NCBI RefSeq assembly: GCF_000786695.1
Contig: NZ_CP009962.1
Span: forward strand, 558,001 to 622,000
DNA length: 64,000 nt
DNA from: Collimonas arenae
Lineage (GTDB): Bacteria; Pseudomonadota; Gammaproteobacteria; Burkholderiales; Burkholderiaceae_D
Direction of reading: 5' to 3'
Shown: positions 34,072 through 42,531 of the stretch, piece after piece
Layout: every line of letters starts with the position of its first letter
Numbering within the stretch: the stretch's first letter is position 1
Notes under the pieces: model-generated
Seen by the model: only the letters and a program-made list of their open reading frames with translations
Told to the model about the DNA's origin: nothing
The model's database searches: none
Translations under genes and position numbers: made by a program

Positions 34072-35211
34072 ATGCCAGATGTTTGTATCAAGCTGCCCCA
34101 TGCCGGGGATGCAGTTGCGGTTGCGATCAGTGCATTCGCCAGCGTGTCGCCCGGGCAGGCAGCGCTGTCGCGCCGGATCGGGAGGGGGTGCCATATCCGG
34201 CGCTCGTCTGCCGAAGGCGACATTGCGCTCAGCTTGTTCCTCGCCAATGAGGATACGAGTAAGGACGCCTTGTCCGGTGCCTTGACCCTGGCCGGCCCTT
34301 ACGGCGCGATTCAGTTGACCCAGGGAGTGCGCGTTATACGGGCGCTGTGTGGGATCGATCTGAGCGATGCGCCGGGCGATGGTGATGGCGACGGCGCGCA
34401 ATGGTTGCGATCGGCCGCGCTGGGGCGCTTGCAGGCAACGCCGTTTGCCGCTGCAACCCAACTCACTCGCGGTGCTCACACAATATTTGCCGACGGCGTC
34501 GCGCTGCAACTGGTGGTGCGCAGCGCGCAGCACGCGGTGATCAGCGAGATACGGGCCGAGGCCTCGGCCATGCTGGCCTGGCTAGCGGCTGGCGGCTGGC
34601 GCAGCGTGCCGGATGCATTCGAGCGCTGGGCCGGTCTGGCGCTGTCGTGGCCGGTCACGCTGGCCAGTCATGTGCTGCCTGCGGCGGCGCTGGCTAGCGT
34701 TCAGGCCGGCGATGTGATCGTGCCGGCGACGCCGCGCTTCTTGTGCCGCGGTGAAGGCGATCTCGGTTTGGGAGACATCGCTGCCCGGGTTCAATATCTC
34801 GCGCCTTGCTCGCTGAAAATCATCATTCTGGAGAAAAAATTGGAACAAGCCAACTACGAACAACACCTTGATCAGTTGAACGCCAAGGCCGCAAGCGTGC
34901 CTGAATCGACTACAACAGCACTTCCCGGCGCGGATCATGATGCGGATTCCGGTCTGGCAGCGGCCGCTGTGCAGCAGGAGGAAGCAGTGCTGGACAACGT
35001 GCCGGTGCTGCTGGAGTTTCGCATGGGACAAATTTCGATGACCTTTGGCGAGCTGCGCACGCTGGCGGCCGGCAATATCCTGCAGATTAACGGCGGCTCT
35101 CCGGAATCGGTGGCGATTGTCGCGTCGGGCCGCACGCTGGGGCGCGGCGAGCTGGTCGAGGTCGGCGCGCAACTCGGGATTCGCGTCGTGCAGTGGGCCG
35201 GAGCATGCTGA
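34072..35211 (+). CDS. sctQ: T3SS C-ring/sorting-platform protein SctQ (HrcQ), unsplit
   Basis: A 379-residue protein with a variable N-terminal domain and a C-terminal SpoA domain (VPVLLEFRMGQISMTFGELRTLAAGNILQINGGSPESVAIVASGRTLGRGELVEVGAQLGIRVV). P. syringae splits this protein into HrcQA and HrcQB; here it is one gene. An internal start that releases the SpoA part is possible, as in other SctQ proteins, but is not obvious. ATG 34072 is preferred over the GTG at 34039. The stop overlaps sctR. Confidence 0.88.
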   Translation: MPDVCIKLPHAGDAVAVAISAFASVSPGQAALSRRIGRGCHIRRSSAEGDIALSLFLANEDTSKDALSGALTLAGPYGAIQLTQGVRVIRALCGIDLSDAPGDGDGDGAQWLRSAALGRLQATPFAAATQLTRGAHTIFADGVALQLVVRSAQHAVISEIRAEASAMLAWLAAGGWRSVPDAFERWAGLALSWPVTLASHVLPAAALASVQAGDVIVPATPRFLCRGEGDLGLGDIAARVQYLAPCSLKIIILEKKLEQANYEQHLDQLNAKAASVPESTTTALPGADHDADSGLAAAAVQQEEAVLDNVPVLLEFRMGQISMTFGELRTLAAGNILQINGGSPESVAIVASGRTLGRGELVEVGAQLGIRVVQWAGAC

Positions 35212-35864
35212 ACGGTCAGACCGATGTCGTCTCATTCGCAGTCCTGCTCGGGCTACTGTCGCTGATACCGCTGATTGTAGTGACTACGACCTCGTTCCTT
35301 AAAATTTCATTGGTCCTGCTGGTGCTGCGCAACGCCATCGGGGTTCAGCAAGTGCCGCCGACCCTGGCGATTTACGGCATCTCGCTGGCGATGAGCGTGT
35401 TCATCATGGCTCCCACCGTGCAGGAAATCGGCAAGCGCGTGATGGCGGTGGAAACGCGCAACGTCGATGTGCGTTCGGCGCCGATGATGGAGCAGGCCAA
35501 GCAAGCGTTCGAGCCGCTGCGCGATTTCATGCTGCGCTTCAGCAAGCCGGAGCAGCGTGAAATCTTCCTCAATTCGGCCAAAAAGCTATGGCCGAAAGAT
35601 GTCGCCCGCGAAGCCACTTCGAGCGACGTGCTGGTGCTGATCCCGGCCTTCGTCGTGTCCGAACTGCAAACCGGCTACCAGATCGCCTTCCTGATCTACA
35701 TCCCGTTTGTCGTGATCGACCTGTTGATCGGCAACCTGCTGATGGCGCTGGGCATGCAGCAAGTCAGTCCGCAGACCATCTCGATCCCGCTTAAGCTACT
35801 GCTGTTCGTGCTGGTGGACGGCTGGGGAAAGTTGTTGAATGCGTTGGCGATGTCGTATCTGTAG
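35205..35864 (+). CDS. sctR: T3SS export apparatus protein SctR (HrcR)
   Basis: A 219-residue protein of the FliP family with four membrane segments. The N-terminal LLGLLSLIPLIVVTTTSFLKISLVLLVLRNAIGVQQVPP is highly conserved in SctR, and the C-terminus has LLIGNLLMALGMQQVSPQTISIPLKLLLFVLVDGWGKL. It builds the core of the export gate with SctS and SctT. ATG 35205 overlaps the sctQ stop. A 138-base gap without recognisable signals separates it from sctS. Confidence 0.95.
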   Translation: MLNGQTDVVSFAVLLGLLSLIPLIVVTTTSFLKISLVLLVLRNAIGVQQVPPTLAIYGISLAMSVFIMAPTVQEIGKRVMAVETRNVDVRSAPMMEQAKQAFEPLRDFMLRFSKPEQREIFLNSAKKLWPKDVAREATSSDVLVLIPAFVVSELQTGYQIAFLIYIPFVVIDLLIGNLLMALGMQQVSPQTISIPLKLLLFVLVDGWGKLLNALAMSYL

Positions 35865-36002
35865 AGGCCGCGCGGATTGGCCTGGAAAACCCGACATTTG
35901 ACGGCCATCAAAGGGACGTCGGAATTTGCAGCCCGATTGCAGCCCAATCTACAAATCAAATCGCAGCGCACTCCGTCATCCGCTTAACCAAAGGAAATCG
36001 CC

Positions 36003-36266
36003 ATGCCCGATACACTCAATTTCTTCCAGCAGGGCCTATGGCTGGTGATTGCCATGTCGGCTCCGCCGCTGCTCGTCGCGACGTTGTTCGGTTGCCTGAT
36101 ATCCATCATACAGGCCATCACCCAGATCCAGGATCAGACCCTGCCGTATATCGTCAAGCTGATCTCTGTGGCCGTAACGCTGGCGCTGATGGGGCGCTGG
36201 CTGGGCAGCGAAATCATCCAACTTACCGATACCGGCCTGTCGCTGGTATCGACCGTCGGCCGATAG
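36003..36266 (+). CDS. sctS: T3SS export apparatus protein SctS (HrcS)
   Basis: An 87-residue protein with two membrane hairpins (GLWLVIAMSAPPLLVATLFGCLISIIQAITQIQDQTLPYIVKLISVAVTLALMG), the FliQ-family signature. It is a subunit of the SctRST export gate. AAAGGA lies about nine bases before the ATG. Length and position between sctR and sctT are standard. Confidence 0.95.
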   Translation: MPDTLNFFQQGLWLVIAMSAPPLLVATLFGCLISIIQAITQIQDQTLPYIVKLISVAVTLALMGRWLGSEIIQLTDTGLSLVSTVGR

Positions 36267-36292
36267 CAATATCGCCAACCACACGGAGCATC

Positions 36293-37081
36293 ATGGCGAC
36301 CACACTTTTTATCGATGCTCAGAATCTGCTGGTGTCGATGGCGCTGATTACACCGCGTTCCTATATATGCCTGGCGATTTTGCCCTGCTTCGGCTCGCGC
36401 ACCCTGGTCGGGATTACCCGTAATGCGGTGGCGATGGCGATAGCGTTGCCGGCGCTATTGCCGACCTATGCCTTTGTGCAGGAGTTCCAGCCGGGGTATA
36501 TGCTGGCCGGCGCGCTGGCGTTCAAAGAGGCAGCCATCGGCGGGCTGCTCGGGGTGCTGCTGGCTATGCCGATGTGGGTGACGCAGTCGATCGGCTCGAT
36601 CCTGGATGCGCAACGCTCGCCGATCCAGATCCAGTCCAACAGCGATCCCGATGCCAGCGCCACCGGCGCGCTGCTGATGCAGGCGGTGGTGGTGCTCATG
36701 ATCCAGGCGGGGTTGCTGGTGTCGCTGGTGCGCGTCTTGATCGACAGTTACGGCCTGTGGCCGGCGTTCAGCCTGATGCCGCCATTTGAGACCGGGCATA
36801 TGGGAGTGCTGATGCAGCGCTTCGGTGAATTCTTCTGGCATATCGTGGTGTACGGCGGGCCGGTCATCATTCCCTTGCTCTTGATCGATTTCGGTTTTGC
36901 CATCATCGGCATATTTGCCTCGGGGCTGCAAGTGTCTTTCGTGTCGTCGCCGGTCAAGAGCCTGGCCGGGTTGTTCATCTTGTTGGTCTATTGGGCTACG
37001 CTGTCGCACTACGTCAGCGGCGACTTTGCGCACATGCTGGACCTGGCGGCGCTGCTGTTGCAGGCAGGCGGCCAGCAGTGA
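36293..37081 (+). CDS. sctT: T3SS export apparatus protein SctT (HrcT)
   Basis: A 262-residue FliR-family protein with several membrane segments (ALITPRSYICLAILPCFG, AIALPALLPTYAF, GVLLAMPMWVTQSIGSILDAQRS, IPLLLIDFGFAIIGIFASGLQV). It joins SctR and SctS in the export gate. ATG 36293 with GGAG upstream is chosen; an earlier in-frame start would run through sctS. The stop overlaps the GTG start of sctU. Confidence 0.94.
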   Translation: MATTLFIDAQNLLVSMALITPRSYICLAILPCFGSRTLVGITRNAVAMAIALPALLPTYAFVQEFQPGYMLAGALAFKEAAIGGLLGVLLAMPMWVTQSIGSILDAQRSPIQIQSNSDPDASATGALLMQAVVVLMIQAGLLVSLVRVLIDSYGLWPAFSLMPPFETGHMGVLMQRFGEFFWHIVVYGGPVIIPLLLIDFGFAIIGIFASGLQVSFVSSPVKSLAGLFILLVYWATLSHYVSGDFAHMLDLAALLLQAGGQQ

Positions 37082-38172
37082 GCGAAAAGACCGAAGAACC
37101 GACCGACAAGAAGGTAGAGGATGCGCGCAAATCGGGGCAAGTGGTGGTTAGCCGCGATCTGGCGAAATTATGCACGCTGGTGGCGGTCGGCGAGCTGGCG
37201 TTCGGCACCGAAAAAATGTGGCGCGAATCGATCCAGGCGATGATGAATCTGGCGTTCATGCGTATTGGGCAGCCGTTTCCGGAAGCGATGTGGGAAATGA
37301 CGGTTGCTGCCGGCACTACGCTGCTCATCGTTTTTTGCACGGTTTTTGTCACCTGTGCGGTGGTTGGCGTGTCGGCGTTTTGGGGACAGTTCGGCGTGTT
37401 GATTTCGCCTGAAGTGATCAAGCTGAACTTCGATAAGCTGAATCCGGTGAATGGTGTGCAACAGCTTTTTTCCAAGAAAAAACTAGGTGAAGTGGCGATC
37501 ATGCTGCTCAAGACGGCGGTGATCGCACTGATGATGTATAGCGTGATTCGCGAACAGTTGCCGACCATTGTGAAATTGTCCGGCGGCGAACCCAAGGATA
37601 TTTACTTCGGATTCATCGCGATTCTGCATTCGGTGTTTCGCACTATCGCTGGAATTTGCCTGTGCTTCGGCCTGGTGGATTTTGGCTTGCAGAAGTGTTC
37701 CCATACAAATTCGCTGAAGATGAGCATGGACGATATCAAGCGCGAATACCGGGAATCGGAAGGCGATCCGATGGTGAAGGGGATGCGCAAACATATAGCG
37801 CAGGAGCTGGCGATGTCTGCGCCGGTGGCGAATACCGAGAACGCTAACGCGGTGGTGGTCAATCCCACCCATTTTGCCATAGCGATGCGCTACGACCCGA
37901 GCGAAGTGCCGGTGCCGATGGTGCTGGCCAAAGGCAAGGATGAAACTGCGCAAGCCATGATCGTGCGGGCGCGCGAGTGCGGCATACCGGTGATCCGGCA
38001 TGTATGGCTGGCGCGCTCGTTGTACGCCACCGGCCAGGCCGATAAGGTGATCCCGAAATCGACCTATGAGGCGGTAGCGCATGTCTATGCCGTGGTCGAG
38101 GAGTTGCGCCATGCCGGTCAGATGGGGCAGGTATTCGAGTTGGAAAGTTTTGGCGAAATGCAGGAAGGGTAA
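37078..38172 (+). CDS. sctU: T3SS switch protein SctU (HrcU)
   Basis: A 364-residue FlhB-family protein with four membrane segments and a cytoplasmic domain carrying the self-cleavage motif NPTH at residues 262-265 (VVVNPTHFAIAMRYDP). Autocleavage between Asn and Pro is needed for the change from early to later substrates. The N-terminus SEKTEEPTDKKVEDARKSGQV is typical of the family. The GTG start at 37078 overlaps the sctT stop. It is the last recognised structural gene of the operon. Confidence 0.95.
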   Translation: MSEKTEEPTDKKVEDARKSGQVVVSRDLAKLCTLVAVGELAFGTEKMWRESIQAMMNLAFMRIGQPFPEAMWEMTVAAGTTLLIVFCTVFVTCAVVGVSAFWGQFGVLISPEVIKLNFDKLNPVNGVQQLFSKKKLGEVAIMLLKTAVIALMMYSVIREQLPTIVKLSGGEPKDIYFGFIAILHSVFRTIAGICLCFGLVDFGLQKCSHTNSLKMSMDDIKREYRESEGDPMVKGMRKHIAQELAMSAPVANTENANAVVVNPTHFAIAMRYDPSEVPVPMVLAKGKDETAQAMIVRARECGIPVIRHVWLARSLYATGQADKVIPKSTYEAVAHVYAVVEELRHAGQMGQVFELESFGEMQEG

Positions 38173-38177
38173 GTGGA

Positions 38178-38771
38178 ATGAATACGTCTGGAACAGCGGC
38201 ATGCGGTATGGCAGCGCTCAGGTCGTCCACCGTGGACGATCAGGAGCAGATCAGCTTGGCGCAAGACCATACCGGCCATTCTGTGGCGCTGCCGGCAAGC
38301 CTGACAGCTAGCTCAGAACCGATCTTCGGTGTATCGGAACCGGCGCCGATGGTTGGCGTCGAGTTTGCGGTCAGTACTGTTGACGTTGCGCCGATGCCGG
38401 AGAGTGGAGACTGGTTGATTGCGGATTTCATCGACGGTAGTAGGTGGCTGATCAATGAAAGCGCCACGACTGAGACGCGACAGAGAACTGGAATCAGCGC
38501 CGGCAATCTGTCCGGCGCGGATGAGCCGCCAATTGCCGAAGTGGCAGGTATTAGCGACCGCACCGGCTATTTGGCAATGAGCGGCGCGGTCGGCGGCGTG
38601 CTGTTGCGCTCGCCGCTGTTGCCGAAAAAGACTGAAGCCATTGCGCCGGTCAGGCCTGGCAAACGCGGTGCGGCATATGGCGGTGGCGACCACGATGCCC
38701 GCGATCCGTCCGGTGCGTTTGACTGCCGCAGACATGGCGCGGGTGATCAGGACGACGACGGTTTGCTATAG
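38178..38771 (+). CDS. Unrecognised protein downstream of sctU
   Basis: A 197-residue acidic protein of low complexity (Ala, Ser, Thr, Gly). It begins five bases after sctU with a fair ribosome site (AGGAAGGGTAAGTGGA). There is no signal peptide and no recognised domain. The last 50 residues become Gly/Arg/Asp-rich. A different frame from 38641 reads more like protein there (RLTAADMARVIRTTTVCYRKP), so a frameshift near 38620-38660 is possible. Position at the end of the sct operon suggests a secreted protein or an accessory factor. The IS element begins 91 bases later. Confidence 0.45.
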   Translation: MNTSGTAACGMAALRSSTVDDQEQISLAQDHTGHSVALPASLTASSEPIFGVSEPAPMVGVEFAVSTVDVAPMPESGDWLIADFIDGSRWLINESATTETRQRTGISAGNLSGADEPPIAEVAGISDRTGYLAMSGAVGGVLLRSPLLPKKTEAIAPVRPGKRGAAYGGGDHDARDPSGAFDCRRHGAGDQDDDGLL

Positions 38772-38830
38772 AAAACCCACATTGCACAGCAATGTCTCCC
38801 GGCTGTCAGCGTATCTCGTAGCAATCATGT

Positions 38831-40450
38831 TCAGCAAGGCTTCATCTCAGAGATGTTGCGGCTGACCGAAAATTGACCCAGTGGGGGTGCGGCGTAAAAC
38901 TTGGACTGATTTATGCCGTAAATCCGAGGCTTTCTCGGTATTCGAGGGGGACTGAGTGAGCCAAGGGATATCTTGATGCGCTTTTCGTTATACCAGCGAA
39001 TGTAAGAATTAACTACCTGAATGAATTGCTCAACGGTTGTAGCCTGCCAGTCACGAGGGTAGAACAACTCCGTCTTCAGCCGCCCGAAGAAGCCCTCACA
39101 GGCGGCATTGTCGGGTGAGCATCCTTTGCGCGACATCGAACGAATCAGCTTTGCGTTGTGTATCCTTGAGAGCCATCCAGGCCAACGATAGTGGGCGCCA
39201 CGATCAGAGTGAACGACAGGCCGATCTCCGCCGTTGGCTACCGTCTCGATGGCTGCATCCAACATCGTGTTCACCAGATCGGCATCTGGACGTGTGCCGA
39301 TGGACCAACTGATAACCAAGCCATCAAAGCAATCGATCATGGGCGATAGATACACTTTCCCAGCCGGGATCTGGAACTCCGTGATGTCGGTAAGCCATTT
39401 CTCATTTGGGGTGGCAGCCTGGAAGTCCCGGTTGATGAGGTTCTCTGGCGCTGGGCTGATTTCGCCCAGATAGGATCCATACCGACACCTTCTGTTAGCG
39501 GTGACGACCAAACGTTCCTGCTTCATCAAACGTTGTACGACTTTCTCCGAGATAAACACCTGGCGCCTGCCAAGTGCCGCACGCATCCGCCGATAACCGT
39601 AGCAACGGTGATTGCACTCGAAGACTTCGGTGATGGCAAGACGCGCATCAGCATACTTGTCAGCGCCCCGGAGTTGGGCCCGATGATAAAAGTAGGAGCT
39701 GCGGGCGAGGTCAAGTTCAACAAAGAGTTCTGACAGCGAATAGGTTTGCTTCAGGGCGTCAACCAGCAGCGTCTTCTCCCGGTTGCTCAGGATCTGCAGA
39801 TCGACGCCCAGGCCTTTTTTTAACAGTTCATTGGCCTTTTTCAATAGGTCGTGTTCAAGCTGTAATCGCCGGATGTCCCGTTGAAGCGACTCGACTTGCC
39901 GCTGCAGCTCCGTCTGTTCAGGAACTGGCTTTGAATCGTTCTGGCGTTTCATGGACGGGGGTGCCTCACGACCGAGTAATTGATTCTTCCAGTTATACAA
40001 CGTCGGCCTGCACACTGCTAGTTTTTGAGCAATTGCTTGTGCACTTGTCTTCCTGGTACACAGATCAATGACTGCCGCATTCTTGAACTCAGGGCAGTAC
40101 TGTACGTTTGCAGCTCTGCCGATAACGCGATGGCGAACTTCGGGGTGCAGTTCATCAATCCACCCAGTGAGCGTTGCACGGCCGGGGTATCCCAGTGTCT
40201 TCATAGTTGAAGCAATACAGCGATCGTGCTCTAGGTAATGTTGAACCGCCGCCTGTTTTTGTTTCTCAGAATACCTCTGCCTTGAGCGCACATAGCCCAC
40301 CTGCAGATCGCGACTTTGTTCGTATTCTCGATACCAGCTCTTGAGTGCATTCTTTGTTGGATAGCCCAACTGCCGAATGGTCGGGCGAATGCGCTTCCCG
40401 AGCTTGATATAAAGCTTGACTGCTCGAATGCGGTCTTCGTATGAGTACAT
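38831..40450 (-). CDS. IS3-family transposase, single ORF, C-terminus frameshifted
   Basis: This 539-residue frame joins an N-terminal double helix-turn-helix region (OrfA-like), a leucine-rich coiled coil (LQRQVESLQRDIRRLQLEHDLLKK) and an integrase core with DDE residues (LTDITEF, HSDRGAHY, AACEGFFGRLKTE). In typical relatives the protein ends LSPLEYRESLGF or similar. That ending is present here only in another frame, finishing at 38911, and would be restored by removing one base from the run of five G (plus strand) at 38946-38950. As it stands the frame runs past the IS left end to 38831. Seven consecutive A codon bases (39815-39821) mark the usual OrfA/OrfB slippage site. Confidence 0.8.
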   Translation of the reverse strand: MYSYEDRIRAVKLYIKLGKRIRPTIRQLGYPTKNALKSWYREYEQSRDLQVGYVRSRQRYSEKQKQAAVQHYLEHDRCIASTMKTLGYPGRATLTGWIDELHPEVRHRVIGRAANVQYCPEFKNAAVIDLCTRKTSAQAIAQKLAVCRPTLYNWKNQLLGREAPPSMKRQNDSKPVPEQTELQRQVESLQRDIRRLQLEHDLLKKANELLKKGLGVDLQILSNREKTLLVDALKQTYSLSELFVELDLARSSYFYHRAQLRGADKYADARLAITEVFECNHRCYGYRRMRAALGRRQVFISEKVVQRLMKQERLVVTANRRCRYGSYLGEISPAPENLINRDFQAATPNEKWLTDITEFQIPAGKVYLSPMIDCFDGLVISWSIGTRPDADLVNTMLDAAIETVANGGDRPVVHSDRGAHYRWPGWLSRIHNAKLIRSMSRKGCSPDNAACEGFFGRLKTELFYPRDWQATTVEQFIQVVNSYIRWYNEKRIKISLGSLSPPRIPRKPRIYGINQSKFYAAPPLGQFSVSRNISEMKPC

Positions 40451-40509
40451 GAACTACCTCCAAGTAGTCCAAGTTATTGTCCGCACCCCGCTGGGTCAAG
40501 TTTCAATCA
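38863..40509 (-). mobile_element. IS3-family insertion sequence, about 1.65 kb
   Basis: The ends are imperfect inverted repeats of about 30 bp (left TGACCGAAAATTGACCCAGT..., right end read inward TGATTGAAACTTGACCCAGC...), starting with TG and ending with CA as in the IS3 family. The IS encodes one transposase on the minus strand. The pairing extends two bases further (GC at both sides), and no convincing target duplication is visible. It lies just downstream of the T3SS operon. Confidence 0.82.
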
Positions 40510-40569
40510 GCACCAACAGTTGACGGGTTTGATCTTATTATCGAATCGCATAAAGAATTGGCTTAGGGG

Positions 40570-40710
40570 AGGCAGAATATGTTAGTATACACGCATGCCA
40601 TTGGTAATTGGCAACAGATCAAAGGGGCTAGGTTTTAACGGTCTGTGACGAAGAGTTCCGCGTTACTATTCTCCCCAACTATTAAACGGCCCGCTGACGC
40701 GGGCCGTTTT
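40570..40710 (+). ncRNA. Candidate small RNA with strong terminator
   Basis: A GC-rich perfect hairpin AAACGGCCCGC/GCGGGCCGTTT (40684-40694 and 40699-40709) with TTTT at its end closes a region without an open frame directly right of the IS. The stretch upstream contains short self-complementary segments (CCATTGGTAATTGG). No known RNA family is recognised; it could also be the 3' end of a gene cut off by the insertion. Confidence 0.4.
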
Positions 40711-41038
40711 CATTTCAAATATCCGTGGGTAACTAGGTTGGCATGGATAGCTGTCACATAGCGCCTGTGTAATAAGGCTGGTGAGGTCCGCGGAGAACAG
40801 CAGAAACCGTCTCCAGACACTCGTTTGCCTCGAATGTATTTGTCAATTTTATTCGCGACATGTCACAGAAATTAATCGTGACCTTTAGCCTACAGACTTT
40901 CCATCCCCTTTTTTTGATGTCCAGTCAGCTTGCGCTCCAAATAATAGTCCGCCCGTCGACTGTCGTGCCGCATCGTAGTCGTAGAAGACGTGATATTTAT
41001 ATTCCATGAATTTCTTCCTGGCTCGCGCCAACGGTCCT

Positions 41039-41419
41039 TTATTGTGCCCGGTTGCCCGAGGTCAGAGGTTTCGGTACCAATGGCGTCACGCCAAGCTTCT
41101 CGCATGCGAGAATTTCCGCTCCGCTAAAATAGCCGCGGTCTGCGACCGCAGTCAAATCTTGCTTTCCGATTGCGTTTTGCGCTTGTGCCGCCATCGACGC
41201 CAGCTGCGTTCGGTCATGCCCGACATTGCTCACCTCATGCGACACGATCAGATGGTTTCTGGTATCGACCGCAGTCTGGACGTTGTAGCCCACCATGCCT
41301 GTGCCACGGCCACTCGTGGCCATGGATCTGGCACCCGGATCTGTCAGAGATATTTGTTTATCTGGCGTCTGCTGCAGTTGCTTGTTGATCTCGTTGAACC
41401 CTTCGATCTGTTTCTTCCC
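41039..41419 (-). pseudogene. IS1182-family transposase fragment
   Basis: The minus frame reads ISLTDPGARSMATSGRGTG, VGYNVQTAVDTRNHLIVSHEV, VGHDRTQLASMA, LTAVADRGYFSGAEILACEKLGV and PLVPKPLTSG. This is the central part of IS1182-type DDE transposases. Both ends are missing and the downstream part breaks up by stops and frameshifts, so it is a relic. Flanking DNA at 40711-41038 and 41420-41758 shows no intact gene. Confidence 0.82.
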
Positions 41420-41758
41420 TGGACAAAGCGTTTCATCGAAGCCTCGGTCAAATATGCAATATCGATTTGACGCTTGTATCGAGAAATAGTCTACTAGTTC
41501 GATGCGTTTTCACACAGCCTCGGTCGTTTGCTGTCCGTCGCAATACGCATCAGTCGATCAATCATGAACAGCGAGGTCAACGCAATAAGGATAGGTCAGC
41601 GTGGGCCAGCACAGCAGGTCGGCCAGAACCGGCGCAACGGTCAACGTGCACCAACGCCTGCATCTCGCGATATTGGTGTTTTGCCGTTACTGCCAGCGAA
41701 CTCAATAGAACATGGAATTACGAAGCTCAAAACGTTTTCATGGCCTGAACATTGATTC

Positions 41759-42298
41759 TCACCTACTTTTGTTGATGGCACGGAGCCTTTGTTCAAGCAT
41801 TTTTTGAAGCGCAGACTTTGTTTGTGGCAAGCTATTCATTCGCTTATTGAATTCTTCGACAATTGAATCGTCGACATGAACGGAGGACGGATACCACGGT
41901 CTGTCCTGCAGTTCAGGGGAAGGCAATCCAAGCTGGCTCGTCACCTGGCGAAAGACATATTTAAGCTGTTCTATGCTGAGTCCCCATCCAGCTTTTGTGG
42001 CTACCTCGTGGTGCTCCCGCAGCAGGTCTTCCGCCGCGATATGCGAATGCTCACCGGCTTTCGCTTGTCTGTATTGAGTAGCGTATTGTTGGACCAGGTC
42101 TTCGCATGTGCACCATTGCTGGTAACGTTCGGTTGGCGCATTCCCTGAAGTGTAATATTTTTCGTCGCGCCCGGTTAGCGCTAACTTATTTTGAAAGCCA
42201 CCAATAGCGGAGGTAATTCCGACATGAGGGAAATCATCAGGGACCTCTGCCAATTTCGACTCCCAATCGTCGATTGGCGGTGGCATTTTATTCACCAT
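41759..42298 (-). CDS. Hypothetical protein (179 aa)
   Basis: The protein is soluble and acidic with a good ribosome site (GGAGAAGTAAA before ATG). Visible features are VGITSAIGGFQNKLALTGRDEKYY near the start, a helical middle with CTCEDLVQQYATQYRQAKAGEHSHIAAEDLLREHHEVATKAGWGLS, and a C-terminal helix. The IGGFQNKLAL segment is loosely reminiscent of the HipA N-terminal region, but the rest does not fit. It follows the antitoxin-like gene after 29 bases on the same strand, so the two may form a unit. Lower GC than the neighbours suggests acquired DNA. Confidence 0.55.
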   Translation of the reverse strand: MVNKMPPPIDDWESKLAEVPDDFPHVGITSAIGGFQNKLALTGRDEKYYTSGNAPTERYQQWCTCEDLVQQYATQYRQAKAGEHSHIAAEDLLREHHEVATKAGWGLSIEQLKYVFRQVTSQLGLPSPELQDRPWYPSSVHVDDSIVEEFNKRMNSLPQTKSALQKMLEQRLRAINKSR

Positions 42299-42327
42299 TT
42301 TACTTCTCCATACTGACGCTCGACGCT

Positions 42328-42531
42328 CTATGTTCGACGTGTTAGCTTTCGGAAGCTTTTTGCAGCCAACACAACCTGCTCTAAATTACCTTCAGCCAAA
42401 ATATCCAAGGGCGCCTTGCCATCAAGCTCAACGTTAAGTGATGTGAAAAATCGATACTTCCGAACACCATCGGCATCACGCAAAGCTTGAGATGTTGCTT
42501 CGAGCATGTCGAGGTCGTATTTCGAGCCCAC
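42328..42531 (-). CDS. Small antitoxin-like protein or fragment
   Basis: A 67-residue protein whose end LDGKAPLDILAEGNLEQVVLAAKSF resembles the C-terminal toxin-binding part of Xre/MbcA/ParS-type antitoxins (PL..L..G....V..AA). Directly upstream another frame reads FTVQNYDKNGNKVGAPFSLDILLG, which looks coding. The gene may therefore be the frameshifted end of a longer one. No RES-type toxin partner is adjacent. Low confidence on function. Confidence 0.4.
   Translation of the reverse strand: MGSKYDLDMLEATSQALRDADGVRKYRFFTSLNVELDGKAPLDILAEGNLEQVVLAAKSFRKLTRRT

Noticed and set aside
41006..41470. Plus-strand frame across the IS1182 relic
   Set aside because: It is the antisense shadow of the transposase fragment, which has clear family motifs on the minus strand.
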